A stretch of DNA of 64,000 bases from Hyphomicrobium sp. (GCF_019753045.1 NZ_JAIELN010000020.1:1-64000), one strand, 5' to 3'. Positions 8,873 to 17,118 are shown, counted from the first letter of the stretch. Notes: generated by a model from the letters alone, not told the origin. Numbers and translations: made by a program.

Positions 8873-9143
8873 AGGACCTCCGATCACCGAAAGCCCGTGT
8901 CTGCCACACGCTGCACGGCTAAGTCGAGCGGCATCGCTCTCAGAAAGCGCGAACCCCGAGCGCCCCCTCGGTAAAATCGGTCCTTTGGATGTGGGCCAGG
9001 GACTTAGCGTTCCCGACTTGAACACTTCCCCTACGCTCCATTAACGACGAAGCGTCGGAGCGGCTGATCGGGCGCCGCTTCTTGATAGCCTCGTCGCGCC
9101 CCACCGGAGTCTGGGGGGCCTCTCTCTGATTTTGAGGTGCGGC

Positions 9144-9671
9144 ATGTCCATTTCCGAAAAAGACGCAAAGAGCCTGCTGAACCATGAGGAATACGAGGCC
9201 GTGAAATCGGCCTACCATCCGGCGATTTATGCGTTGGACCGCGACGGTCTCAGAAATCTCGCTTTGCGGCTCGAGGGCTATCGCGAGAAGGCGAAAACAT
9301 TTGCTCGCCAAAAACGCCGCGAGGCGAAGGGAACGGCAGAACCTCGGGGCAAGAGTTTTCCGGGAACCGCCGACCAACCGGCGAAGCGGAAGCAGGTATT
9401 TGCGCACGCTCTCAAGGTCGTGAAAAAGGAACGGGCGCGTCTTCACAACTTAGATGTCCGCGCGCAGAACGTGGAAGCTGCGCACCGCGCGTTGGCTCTC
9501 CACCGCGCGAGCCAATTTACTCATCATCCGCAGGGCGACCCAACGGCGAACCCGGGCCAACAAGCTAAAGGCGCGCGGCCAAAGCGCGTTCGCACTCCGG
9601 GCAGCAAAGTTGGCAGCATCTTGAAGGCCAATGCGCGAGCCCAGGCCAAACGCGATAACCGGCCGCACTAG
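9144..9671 (+). CDS. Basic hypothetical protein
   Basis: 175 residues, starting at ATG 9144 behind GAGGTG. The N-terminal 60 residues form a helical region (LLNHEEYEAVKSAYHPAIYALD) and the rest is strongly basic and low in complexity (KRVRTPGSKVGSILKANARAQAKR), as in a nucleic-acid-binding tail. I do not recognise a named family; DNA or RNA binding is a guess from charge alone. It converges on the EF-hand gene with a hairpin between them. Confidence 0.6.
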   Translation: MSISEKDAKSLLNHEEYEAVKSAYHPAIYALDRDGLRNLALRLEGYREKAKTFARQKRREAKGTAEPRGKSFPGTADQPAKRKQVFAHALKVVKKERARLHNLDVRAQNVEAAHRALALHRASQFTHHPQGDPTANPGQQAKGARPKRVRTPGSKVGSILKANARAQAKRDNRPH

Positions 9672-9734
9672 GCAGCGTGCGAAAAAACCTTGCCGCGTTT
9701 CGGACTAACGAGATCTTCGACAACTTGAGAAAGG

Positions 9735-9772
9735 GGCCGCCTGGTTGCGACTTGCCTGCAGACCAGGCGGCC
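9735..9772 (-). terminator. Terminator-like hairpin after the EF-hand gene
   Basis: Perfect 11-bp stem GGCCGCCTGGT/ACCAGGCGGCC with a 16-nt loop, followed on the minus strand by CCTTTCTC. It sits 7 bp past the stop of the EF-hand gene (9779) and 63 bp past the convergent gene ending at 9671, so it may serve both. Confidence 0.65.
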
Positions 9773-9778
9773 AAGAAA

Positions 9779-10186
9779 TTATTCGACCAGAAGCAAGAAT
9801 GATTTCCCGGCATCTGTGGTGAGCTCTTTGTCGTCAAGCGTTCCATCGTTGTCGGGATCGGCGGCCTTGAAGCGCGCTTCGATCAGCGTGTCGTATTCTT
9901 TTTGGTCGATGGTTCCGTCGCTGTCGGGGTCGGCAGACTTGAGGGCAGCCTCGTCAACCCGGCCGGACAGCTCCTTCGCATCCAAAGTGCCGTCGTTATC
10001 GGGATCGAGCTTAGCAAAAACCTTCGCTCCCGCTGCTTTTGCCTCGGTTACATCGATCGTACCGTCGTTATCGGGATCGAGGGCCGTAAGGGATGAGGAA
10101 GCCGCCAGGAGCGGGGTAGAGTGATTGACGCAAATGATCCCGGAGACAGCCATCAGCGCAGCGGCGCTCAACAACTTCACGTTCAT
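9779..10186 (-). CDS. Exported EF-hand calcium-binding protein (four loops)
   Basis: 135 residues with a signal peptide (about 1-29) and four DPD(N/S)DGT(I/L)D loops, each matching the 12-residue EF-hand calcium loop with Asp at positions 1, 3, 5 and Glu at 12 (for example DPDNDGTIDVTE, DPDNDGTLDAKE). The start at 10186 is fixed by an ideal AGGAGG; the in-frame ATG at 10240 is too early. Calmodulin-like calcium binding in the periplasm is expected; partner unknown. The loops are so alike that the DNA itself looks repetitive. A second, two-loop EF-hand gene lies at 25992. Confidence 0.85.
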   Translation of the reverse strand: MNVKLLSAAALMAVSGIICVNHSTPLLAASSSLTALDPDNDGTIDVTEAKAAGAKVFAKLDPDNDGTLDAKELSGRVDEAALKSADPDSDGTIDQKEYDTLIEARFKAADPDNDGTLDDKELTTDAGKSFLLLVE

Positions 10187-10416
10187 TCGAATAACCTCCT
10201 GTTCGTGGATCGCGATCGTCGCAAATCCATGGCGATCCACTCTGCAAGTTCAGGATGAATTCCCAGCACGCGTCACTAGTTGCACCTTAGCAGAGGATAA
10301 ATTCCCGCTCTAAGGTGATATTTCGGAAGAAAAATCGGGAATAATTCTCATAAATGCTCTCAAGCCGGAGCTTCATTTGCGCCGAACCGACGAGTTGAGG
10401 GCGAGAGCGCCGCTTG

Positions 10417-11046
10417 TCAGATGAGCTTCAACTCGACCGCAATTCGAACCATTTCGGACGACGTCCGTGCGCTGAACTTCGTGCGAAGCGCCGCGCAATC
10501 GGCCGCAACCGTCTTATAAGAAACCGAAATGTCATTGGCGATTTCGGCCATGCTCCGGCCACTCGCCAGCATTCTGAGCACCAGGTGCTCGCGATCGCTC
10601 AGCAATGACGTCGTTCCGCGCGCACTAGCCCGAAGCAACGCCATCTCCTGAGTGAGATCATCCGATATCCAGGTGTCTCCGCGCGCAACCGCAAGGACAG
10701 CGTCCCTCAGATCGAATGGGTTGCCATTCTTGCTGACATAGCTTTTTGCCCCGCATTCGATGGCTTGTATGGCGAGCATCGGTGCGTCGCTCATGGAGAA
10801 GACGACAATCCGCACGTCTGGATCTTGGGCTACGAATTCCCGAGTCAATTCCAGGCCGGAGCCATCCGGAAGATTGATATCGATGACGCTGACGTCGGGC
10901 GCTTCTTCCTTCATCGCGATGCGCGCCGCTGAAGCCGTCCTTGCTTCCACCATCGTCACTCCGTCATCCTTCGGGAACAAGGCGCGACAACCGGCGATGA
11001 CGATCGGGTGGTCCTCCACGACGAGAAGCTTCACGGCTGTTCGCAC
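10417..11046 (-). CDS. NarL/FixJ-type response regulator
   Basis: 209 residues. The receiver domain (1-120) has the acidic pair E11/D12, phospho-acceptor D56 in VIDINLP, S84 in VFSMS and K106 in YVSKNG. The C-terminal LuxR-type helix-turn-helix (about 145-205) has LSDREHLVLRMLASGRSMAE and SVSYKTVAADCAALR. All residues for phosphorylation are there. No sensor kinase is adjacent, so it is an orphan in this window. Its ATG at 11046 is preceded by a 270-bp gene-free stretch up to the divergent small-protein cassette at 11321. Confidence 0.85.
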   Translation of the reverse strand: MRTAVKLLVVEDHPIVIAGCRALFPKDDGVTMVEARTASAARIAMKEEAPDVSVIDINLPDGSGLELTREFVAQDPDVRIVVFSMSDAPMLAIQAIECGAKSYVSKNGNPFDLRDAVLAVARGDTWISDDLTQEMALLRASARGTTSLLSDREHLVLRMLASGRSMAEIANDISVSYKTVAADCAALRTKFSARTSSEMVRIAVELKLI

Positions 11047-11320
11047 TCACCTGACTTGCTGACATGATTTCGTTCTAGCGAGCGATAAGCTATTATCAAT
11101 GCTGATTTTGCAGGGATTTTTTCCCGCCTCCGATAGCGAGACGTTGATGTTCATTCTGCTGCGTCTCAATCTCGCTAATGTTCCTTGTCGAGGTTGGGCC
11201 GCACCCCGCGCGATGGCTGGTTCGAGTGGCTCCCGAGTGCGACGTAAACTCAACGATGGGGCTTCGCTATGCCCAGGCATCGACGTGGAAATGCCGATCT
11301 CACTCTGCTAAAAGCCGCCT

Positions 11321-11677
11321 ATGTCAATCAGGTCGCTAATCCAAATTTTCATTTGGGCGTGTTTTGCCGTCGGCACGCTGCAAGCGACCAATGCTGCCCA
11401 ACGTCACGTCGAAGCGGGAACACAACTCGCCTCCCTTTGGAGCGAGAAGGACGCCAGGTTCCTCTCGCCTTCGCGCGTGCAGGTCGTTCCGAGTTCGCAC
11501 TCTTTCATAAAGCCGGCCGGAGGATCGAAGCAGTTCAGCTCTACGAGCCCGGACACTGCATTCTCCGCGCGGCCATCGCAGCTCTTGTGCGTGAGCCACA
11601 CGCCGCGTTCTTGCGGGCTCGGTGCGTATTATCTCGAACGAACGTCGCATGATCCGCGCGCGCCACCTTTAGGCTGA
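11321..11677 (+). CDS. Small exported protein, cassette copy 1, first gene
   Basis: 118 residues. N-terminal hydrophobic segment IQIFIWACFAVGTLQATNA looks like a signal peptide. The C-terminal end SHTPRSCGLGAYYLERTSHD is nearly identical to that of the gene at 25261, while the N-terminal and middle parts differ completely. No clear ribosome site is seen, and a longer overlapping ORF exists in another frame, so the start is uncertain. The shared tail, kept in frame across a 3-bp insertion in the other copy, argues that this end is translated. Function unknown. Confidence 0.5.
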   Translation: MSIRSLIQIFIWACFAVGTLQATNAAQRHVEAGTQLASLWSEKDARFLSPSRVQVVPSSHSFIKPAGGSKQFSSTSPDTAFSARPSQLLCVSHTPRSCGLGAYYLERTSHDPRAPPLG

Positions 11678-11777
11678 TCCGGATCAACCTTCCTCAATCC
11701 TTTGAACACAGCACGCACGCTAAGTGTCGTCTTCGGATCGACGCTCGATAGCGCATGCCTCAACACGGACAAACGTC

Positions 11778-11939
11778 ATGGATGACATCAACTCAACGAC
11801 TGAACCTTCGCGGCCGGAAATCTCCGAGCGAGAGGCGCAGCTCATCGAAAAGCTCGGAGCTCGCCTTCTGCTGATCTGGATATTGGGATTTGTGGCGAGC
11901 ATTGAATTGCTCATGATCGTCCACATTCTGAGACATTAA
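11778..11939 (+). CDS. Single-span membrane protein, cassette copy 1, second gene
   Basis: 53 residues: an acidic cytoplasmic N-terminus (MDDINSTTEPSRPEISEREA) and one transmembrane helix (about 30-49, LLLIWILGFVASIELLMIV) with a short basic end. It follows the exported-protein gene by 100 bp. A diverged copy at 25565 is broken by a 1-bp deletion, so the reading frame here is the reference. Similar Glu/Arg N-terminus plus one helix proteins are common as small membrane-bound modulators, but I cannot assign a role. Confidence 0.55.
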   Translation: MDDINSTTEPSRPEISEREAQLIEKLGARLLLIWILGFVASIELLMIVHILRH

Positions 11940-11943
11940 ACCG

Positions 11944-11975
11944 AAGGGCCGCGATCGGATTTGGTCGCGGCCCTT
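11944..11975 (+). terminator. Intrinsic terminator after cassette copy 1
   Basis: Perfect 11-bp stem AAGGGCCGCGA/TCGCGGCCCTT with a 10-nt loop, starting 5 bp past the stop at 11939. The same hairpin, slightly diverged, follows copy 2 at 25734. Confidence 0.75.
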
Positions 11976-12047
11976 ATTCAATCGTTGCATCAGGGTGAAC
12001 GATCGTCTTGAGACGACTGCGCCACAAACATGGCCATCGGTGACGGC

Positions 12048-14321
12048 TCAGTACGCAAGTCTGCCGAACAAGCGCACATTCGCGCCAGCCTGCAGCACCT
12101 CATCTTTCTTGAACGACGTGCTGTCTCTTACGTAATCATTCAAAAGGTTTTCGCCCTTGAGCCCAATAGTCATTCGAGGAGCGACGGGGTCGCGCGCATC
12201 CAACGCCATTGTGTAACTCACCTCGGCGTTGACCAGCGTGCAACCGGCGGTCGGGGTCTCGTTTGGTGCGATTTCATCCTGTGAAAACGCATACAGAGAA
12301 GAAATCTTCGCCTGCCAGGCGTCGTCGCGGTAGTAAAGGCCGCCGCCAATGCGATGGGGCGGCATCCTCGGCACATACTCGCCGTTGGAAAACCTTGCGT
12401 GCACAAAATCATATTGACCTGAGAGACCCCACACCCCCCGCAGGACGTGTCCGACGTCATACTCAGTTGCGAGTTCGACGCCATAGAACGTCGCGTCACG
12501 CTGGTTGAAGATCACCTCATTGAGCTCATTGCCAGGATCGCCGCTCCCGCACGTGCCGATGGTGTCACCGCACATTGCACCGGTGAGATCGCGGAAGATG
12601 TATCCGTCGTACTTCGTGTAATAGGCGGAGGTGTCGAAGCGCCATTGCCCTGAAGTCTTGCCGAAGCCGAGCTCGATCGATTTCGACTTTTCGATGCCGA
12701 TATCGGGATTGCCGATTTCGAACGTGCCCGTCACGTCATGTGCGCCTTTGGAGAAGAGTTCCTGCGCCACGGGAGCCCGCTCCGCGTACTGTCCGGTCAA
12801 GCGCGCAACGACTCCGAAGGGCAGGTCGTACAGAAGGCCAAGGCTGGCGCTTTTTGGGTCGAATGTTTTGTGTTGCCCGATGAGATCGGATGATGTCGGG
12901 TTGAAAATATCGTCATACATCGTCCCGTGTACGCTATCGTGCTCGATGCGAAAGCCCGCCTGGAACCTCAACGGTTCTGTGACGCGCAGTTCCTCCAGTA
13001 GGTAGCCGCCGATGACGTCGGTGGTGTTGGGCTCGAGCAGGCTGTCGCCCTCGAAACTCGTGCCCACGAGCTTCCGGTTGCTGATTTGAATGCCCGCCGT
13101 ACTGGTGAGCGCGCCAATACCCGTGGCAACCGGCACCGATTGAGCTTCGAGCCGGGCTTCTGTGTATTTGTTGGTGAAGCGAGAGCCGACCGTGTCCGCG
13201 TTCTCCTCAGCATCGAAATCAAGCTCGTTATGCGCGTAGTTGTCCCATCCGAACCACGTTCTGATCGCCGCGAGTCCGAGCCCTGGATTACGCCACTCAC
13301 CCTTAGCGTTGATTTTATCTTGCCCCATATCGATGCGCGATTTGGCTTCCGCGGATTCAACGCCGGGAATGGCATAGAGGCTGTCGAACCGCGTATAGCT
13401 GACGCCGAAGAATCCATCGTGCCAAATGAACGATCCGCCGATCGAGGCTCCATGGCTGTCGACGAAGGAATTCGCCTGTTTGCCATCTGGTGTGTCGTAA
13501 TCGTTCGATTTGCGATCGAACCCGTCGGCATGGATCGCGAAGCCCTGCGATCCTGCGGTTGCCTTGAAGGCGCCGTCACGGCCGCCATCGACGGAACTCA
13601 GTCCCCCCATGATCTCGCCGCTGAAGCCATTATAAGGAATGTACGTCGGGATGCGCTGATTTTCGGCACTCACGACACCGCCGATAGCTTGAGAACCATA
13701 GCGTATCGTCGCCGGCCCCCGAACGACCGTCACGCTATCCGCACTGTAGGGATCAATGGGGTAGGCGTGATCTTCGCTGATATCCGAAACGTCGCCTGTC
13801 GCAATCCCGTTCTCTTGGATTCGGACACGATTGTTATCGAGACCCCGGATGATCGGACGATTGGCGCCCGGCGCGAATACGGACCCGGCAACGCCTGGCT
13901 GTTGGTCCAAGGTATCCGTGATCGTCGCACCGTGGGTCGGCAATAAATTCGGCGCCGTCGTAACGGTGGTTGCGTTCAGTCCAACCTGAGGCGTGATGAG
14001 CGTTCCCGGAGGCGGCAAGAGATTGCCACTCGAAGCCGTCGGCAGAGATTCCTCAGGGCTCGGAACAGGTTTCGCAGTTGTCTTTTGTGCGGCCGTTTCC
14101 GCTTGCGGCGCGTTATTCTTTTTGGCGACACGCTTCGCCGTAGGTGCCGGCTTCTTCTTGGGTTCCGCGACGATGACTGGCGGAAGATTTGCCGGATTTG
14201 AAACTGAGTTCGATTGACCGCTTGCCGACGATAGCTGTGGCTCATGCCCCGCCTCTTGGCCGAACGCCGGACTCAACGATACGAGCGACACAACAGCTAC
14301 AACAGAAATATGACTCTTCAT
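12048..14321 (-). CDS. znuD: TonB-dependent outer-membrane receptor, ZnuD-like (zinc)
   Basis: 757 residues with a signal peptide ending in SPAFGQ. A low-complexity Pro/Lys linker (about 30-110) precedes the plug domain, which contains QPGVAGSVFAPGANRPIIRG and VVRGPATIRYGSQAIGG; the rest is a 22-strand barrel ending in an aromatic-rich strand (LFGRLAY). The segment FSKGAHDVTGTFEIGNPDI is the kind of loop seen in ZnuD-type zinc receptors, and histidine/aspartate-rich loops (EDHAYPIDPYSAD) fit metal uptake. The ATG at 14321 fits the signal peptide better than 14447. A Zur-like palindrome lies 39 bp upstream. Zinc as substrate is inferred from this combination. Confidence 0.75.
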   Translation of the reverse strand: MKSHISVVAVVSLVSLSPAFGQEAGHEPQLSSASGQSNSVSNPANLPPVIVAEPKKKPAPTAKRVAKKNNAPQAETAAQKTTAKPVPSPEESLPTASSGNLLPPPGTLITPQVGLNATTVTTAPNLLPTHGATITDTLDQQPGVAGSVFAPGANRPIIRGLDNNRVRIQENGIATGDVSDISEDHAYPIDPYSADSVTVVRGPATIRYGSQAIGGVVSAENQRIPTYIPYNGFSGEIMGGLSSVDGGRDGAFKATAGSQGFAIHADGFDRKSNDYDTPDGKQANSFVDSHGASIGGSFIWHDGFFGVSYTRFDSLYAIPGVESAEAKSRIDMGQDKINAKGEWRNPGLGLAAIRTWFGWDNYAHNELDFDAEENADTVGSRFTNKYTEARLEAQSVPVATGIGALTSTAGIQISNRKLVGTSFEGDSLLEPNTTDVIGGYLLEELRVTEPLRFQAGFRIEHDSVHGTMYDDIFNPTSSDLIGQHKTFDPKSASLGLLYDLPFGVVARLTGQYAERAPVAQELFSKGAHDVTGTFEIGNPDIGIEKSKSIELGFGKTSGQWRFDTSAYYTKYDGYIFRDLTGAMCGDTIGTCGSGDPGNELNEVIFNQRDATFYGVELATEYDVGHVLRGVWGLSGQYDFVHARFSNGEYVPRMPPHRIGGGLYYRDDAWQAKISSLYAFSQDEIAPNETPTAGCTLVNAEVSYTMALDARDPVAPRMTIGLKGENLLNDYVRDSTSFKKDEVLQAGANVRLFGRLAY

Positions 14322-14359
14322 TCCCCACACCCCCAACAGAAAACGCCCACGCGTCGCTA

Positions 14360-14376
14360 ATCGTATAATATAACAT
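14360..14376. promoter_or_regulatory. Candidate Zur (zinc repressor) box
   Basis: AT-rich imperfect palindrome ATCGTATAATATAACAT in an otherwise GC-rich region, 39 bp upstream of the znuD-like ATG. It differs at two positions from the perfect palindrome ATGTTATAATATAACAT, which resembles the operator type used by zinc-sensing Fur-family repressors (Zur) in rhizobia. The match is by eye, and no Zur gene is in the window. Confidence 0.5.
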
Positions 14377-14558
14377 CCGACATGAGTGGCAACGTCCCTT
14401 CTCGTCGCCAGGGCCTGGGATGTCGAAGGGGCATGAGGGTTTCGCATCGCCTGCAGATCAGCGCCGCTTGGGTCCGTCGCACCGAATGCGTGCCAAACTT
14501 CGCGGTGTGGAGGCCTATGAGGTCACTGCAGACGCTGATCTGCAGCAAGCCGCGCGCC

Positions 14559-14645
14559 CATCTCGTACCCGAGCAGATCTGGATCAATCCGGATTGCGGG
14601 CTCAAGACGCGCAAGAGGGATGAGATCCGGCCCGCACTCAAATTT
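14559..14645 (+). pseudogene. metE: Relic of the C-terminal end of metE
   Basis: A stretch translating to PEQIWINPDCGLKTR and then DEIRPAL matches the conserved end of cobalamin-independent methionine synthase, where the Cys of NPDCGLKTR is a zinc ligand. Only about 30 residues are recognisable; the upstream sequence to 14382 stays open but has no MetE-like content I can see, and the downstream part is unrelated. It is therefore a fragment left after deletion, on the strand opposite to the two uptake loci that flank it. The rest of 14382-14813 holds no other gene I can support. Confidence 0.6.
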
Positions 14646-14813
14646 GGAGAGGAACGAGCGCTTCGATTTTCATCCGCTCGACAACAGCGATACCGCTACT
14701 GTAACTTGACGACTGACCCGCCTCATCGATTTTATATCTGCCGACTCCAAACCATAATTTCATTTGGGTCAAAAAATACATGGCGGCGAGAACCGCACAT
14801 GTCGCAACAAAAA

Positions 14814-14841
14814 ACCCGGCGCGGTCGGAACCGCGCCGGGT
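14814..14841 (-). terminator. Strong intrinsic terminator of the B12 operon
   Basis: Perfect 12-bp stem ACCCGGCGCGGT/ACCGCGCCGGGT with loop CGGA, followed on the minus strand by six T residues. It lies 30 bp past the stop of the last operon gene (14872). Confidence 0.85.
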
Positions 14842-14871
14842 AAAACTGCTCACCTAAGCTTCGGCCGGACG

Positions 14872-15435
14872 CTAGGCGTGAGCCGCGACTTCCTTCGGAT
14901 GGCTCCAACGGCGCGCTTCAGCAACGCGATAGAGGGCGAGCACTGCGGCGAATGCAACGACATTGACGATGAAAATGCGCGTCACGATCTCAAGAGAGAA
15001 GGCTCCGGATTCTCCGCCGATCACAAAGCCGGCAGCATAAAGAGCAATCTCATAGACGGCGAAAGCAGCGATCAAGCTTGCTATCGTAGCTATCGAGTTT
15101 CTTAATACGATGGCGCCGATTGAGCGGGCGGCAAAGAACCCTGCAACGGCAGCAACGCCAATGGCAGCTCCCCAGGCGAACGAATTGGCGGTTTGCGGAT
15201 AATCCAGAAGTCCATATCCGACGACCTGGTTTGCGATCCAGGCCAACATAACGAGCGTCAAGCCAGTGCCGCGATCCATTTTACGTGCCGCCAATGCCCC
15301 GATCGCCGCAAATGGCGCCGCGCAGGCAAAGACATAACTGCCGACGACGCTCAAAACCGCAATCAGCACCACCCAAAGCATCGGCGTTACAATCGCCTTG
15401 TCGTTCATCGCATTTGAACGGGAAACTCCGATCAT
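14872..15435 (-). CDS. Unknown polytopic membrane protein of the B12 operon
   Basis: 187 residues with five or six transmembrane helices (about 15-37, 45-60, 65-85, 92-110, 118-145, 155-178) and a basic C-terminus. The start at 15435 has GGAG six bases upstream; the in-frame ATG at 15447 has none. I do not recognise the family. It is the last gene of the unit that begins with the cobalamin riboswitch and the BtuB-like receptor and includes a TonB gene, so a role in moving cobalamin or a precursor across the inner membrane, or in anchoring the TonB complex, is possible but unproven. No BtuCD or ECF genes are in the window. Confidence 0.75.
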   Translation of the reverse strand: MIGVSRSNAMNDKAIVTPMLWVVLIAVLSVVGSYVFACAAPFAAIGALAARKMDRGTGLTLVMLAWIANQVVGYGLLDYPQTANSFAWGAAIGVAAVAGFFAARSIGAIVLRNSIATIASLIAAFAVYEIALYAAGFVIGGESGAFSLEIVTRIFIVNVVAFAAVLALYRVAEARRWSHPKEVAAHA

Positions 15436-15515
15436 CTCTTTCTCCATTTGTGGGTCTTGATCATTTAGGCTGCTCTTCTACTTTTCTGCTACTGCTTTGG
15501 TGGCGCGTGGTGCGC

Positions 15516-16391
15516 TCATTTGAAATAAAACGGCATGGCAAAATTCAAATTGGCACCGGCCGGCGGCGGCGGGAAAGGAGCAGCGTTGCGCACTGCTACC
15601 ATAACCCTCCCGTCGAGACTCGAATTGCCCGAGGAGCGCGCGATACGTGCCGAACGTAACGCTCCGGATCCCGATACGCTGAATTCCACGACGGCAGTGC
15701 CGTGATCGCCGCCGCCAGAAGGCTTCTGCGCCACGACCCGCGCCCGGACGAGGGCCGCGTAGTTCACGGCCGACCCGGCGCTCGCCGAAATGCGGCCCGC
15801 GCTTTGCTTCGATCTGCTGCTGGCCCTGATGCTTGCCGCGCCTTTTTGCCTTGTATCGCTCGGACGCGTTCGGTCGGGGCGCAGTTCCCGGCGTTTGAGT
15901 AGCTTCCTTACTGCTTTCTCCGCTGGATTCGGTTCCGTTTCCGTCACCTCGAGGCCGGCGCCGATCTCGCTGTCTAGCGCGCCGCGCACCACGTCAATGC
16001 CCTCGGGCTCGGACGAGCTCTCTTCAAGTTCGGTCACCTGTACCTCAATGTCGTGCGCTGGCCGGTCCTCGCGCGTTTCCTTCACTTCGACTGGGCGCGC
16101 GGCCGCGCTGCTTTCCGCAACCTCGCCGCTCGTCGCTTCCACTGACTGCACCGAGACAGCCGCGACCGATGGTGATGCCTTCACCGTCTCCAAAACTTCA
16201 CTCTTCAAAACTTCAAGGCTGATAGCCTCGGTCGGCTGCTCGACAGCGCCCGGCTTCTGGTCGACCCAATAGAGGAAGGAAGCCAACACGGAGCCGTGCA
16301 GCGTGAGCGACAACAACGCACCAACACACATCGCCGCCGCCTTTCGACCACGTCTTGTTCCAACTCCAAGCATCTTTGCACTGACCATCAT
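15516..16391 (-). CDS. tonB: TonB-family energy transducer
   Basis: 291 residues. One N-terminal membrane anchor (about 19-42, with the His-containing segment LSLTLHGSVLASFLYWV typical of TonB), a long linker rich in Glu, Val, Ser and Arg spanning the periplasm, and a C-terminal TonB domain (about 205-291) with the pattern VVEFSVSGSGALRSARIARS, SSLDGRV and FPPPPAG. It would use the ExbB/ExbD proton-driven complex, not found here, to power outer-membrane receptors. Its place between genes downstream of the BtuB-like receptor suggests that it serves that receptor, and perhaps the ZnuD-like one next door. Confidence 0.85.
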   Translation of the reverse strand: MMVSAKMLGVGTRRGRKAAAMCVGALLSLTLHGSVLASFLYWVDQKPGAVEQPTEAISLEVLKSEVLETVKASPSVAAVSVQSVEATSGEVAESSAAARPVEVKETREDRPAHDIEVQVTELEESSSEPEGIDVVRGALDSEIGAGLEVTETEPNPAEKAVRKLLKRRELRPDRTRPSDTRQKGAASIRASSRSKQSAGRISASAGSAVNYAALVRARVVAQKPSGGGDHGTAVVEFSVSGSGALRSARIARSSGNSSLDGRVMVAVRNAAPFPPPPAGANLNFAMPFYFK

Positions 16392-16406
16392 GTGGCGTTC
16401 ACGGCT

Positions 16407-17048
16407 TCAATGGCTGGCGCCCGCCCGGAAGCCCTTACCATCGCTGTCGAGCGCTTCAGCGTCGCGACCAAGCCATGTTTTCGAAATGGTCCGCCACGTC
16501 TCGAGACGCGACCACTGGGGCGTCTCCGAAAGACTGTCATCTTCGTTGATAAAGGGGTTTGGAAAAAAGATTGAAATCATTGGCTCGTCCTTGCCATTCG
16601 TCATTTCAAATCCCCAAGTCACCGGCTTGCCATCGGCGCCGAAGCCGCGAAAGATGCGTGCCTTCGACGGCCGCCGGTGCGCTCGCAAGGCATCGCTAAC
16701 CGGAAACCGCTCCGATCCTTTGTTCTCCCCAATGCACAGATGAAAGTGGCCGCCCCGCTCGAACATCACGGTCAGATATCCATCGAACAGTGAGACCTTT
16801 GTCGGGGGTCCAGGACAGCGAAGCTCATACGCCGCCCCTTGAATGAGCGGTCCGAAGCAGAGCCCTTGCCAATGGTTCTGGAACACATCACGCAAGAAAG
16901 CTTGCAGAAACGCTTCATCCAGCGGCAGCTCCCAGTATTCGCGGCTCGGAGATCCGTCGGCTTTTCTGTCAACTGACGATGGGTCGGGGCCAAGCCCCAA
17001 CCGTTGTTGCGTGATGTCATGCACATTATTCGACACGACGGACCTCAT
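16407..17048 (-). CDS. Uncharacterised protein of the B12 uptake operon
   Basis: 213 residues (214 if an upstream GTG is used), soluble, no signal peptide. Distinct segments: a helix LQAFLRDVFQNHWQGLCFGP, strands YELRCPGPPTKVSLFDGYLTV, then HFHLCIGENKG with conserved-looking His, Cys and Glu, and a C-terminal WGFEMTNGKDEPMISIFFPNP. I do not recognise a characterised family. It sits between the BtuB-like receptor and TonB under the same riboswitch. With clustered His, Cys and aromatic residues it could bind or process the corrinoid, but this is inference from context. The start region has GTG-GTG-ATG in a row; I chose the ATG. Confidence 0.75.
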   Translation of the reverse strand: MRSVVSNNVHDITQQRLGLGPDPSSVDRKADGSPSREYWELPLDEAFLQAFLRDVFQNHWQGLCFGPLIQGAAYELRCPGPPTKVSLFDGYLTVMFERGGHFHLCIGENKGSERFPVSDALRAHRRPSKARIFRGFGADGKPVTWGFEMTNGKDEPMISIFFPNPFINEDDSLSETPQWSRLETWRTISKTWLGRDAEALDSDGKGFRAGASH

Positions 17049-17077
17049 CACCACTGTTCAATTTTCATGATCGGGAG

Positions 17078-17113
17078 GGAAGGCTCATGCACAGTTGCGC
17101 GCATGAGCCTTCC
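17078..17113. repeat. Perfect 13-bp inverted repeat between btuB and the next gene
   Basis: GGAAGGCTCATGC and GCATGAGCCTTCC with a 10-nt loop, 6 bp past the stop of the receptor gene. There is no T-run after it on the minus strand, so it is more likely an intercistronic stabiliser or partial attenuator that sets receptor mRNA above the downstream genes than a full terminator. Confidence 0.6.
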
Positions 17114-17118
17114 GCGCG

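Noticed and set aside
9816-10124. Regular repeats that resemble a CRISPR array
   Set aside because: The period comes from the four near-identical EF-hand loops coded on the minus strand; unit lengths vary and there are no spacers.
11269-11652. 127-codon ORF overlapping the small exported protein gene
   Set aside because: It lacks a signal peptide and is not shared by the second cassette copy, while the other frame is.
13086-13946. 286-codon plus-strand ORF
   Set aside because: Antisense to the ZnuD-like receptor; no domain or ribosome site.
14382-14843. 153-codon ORF as a complete gene
   Set aside because: Only the short MetE end is recognisable and the rest has no coding sense; the ORF also reads through the B12 operon terminator.
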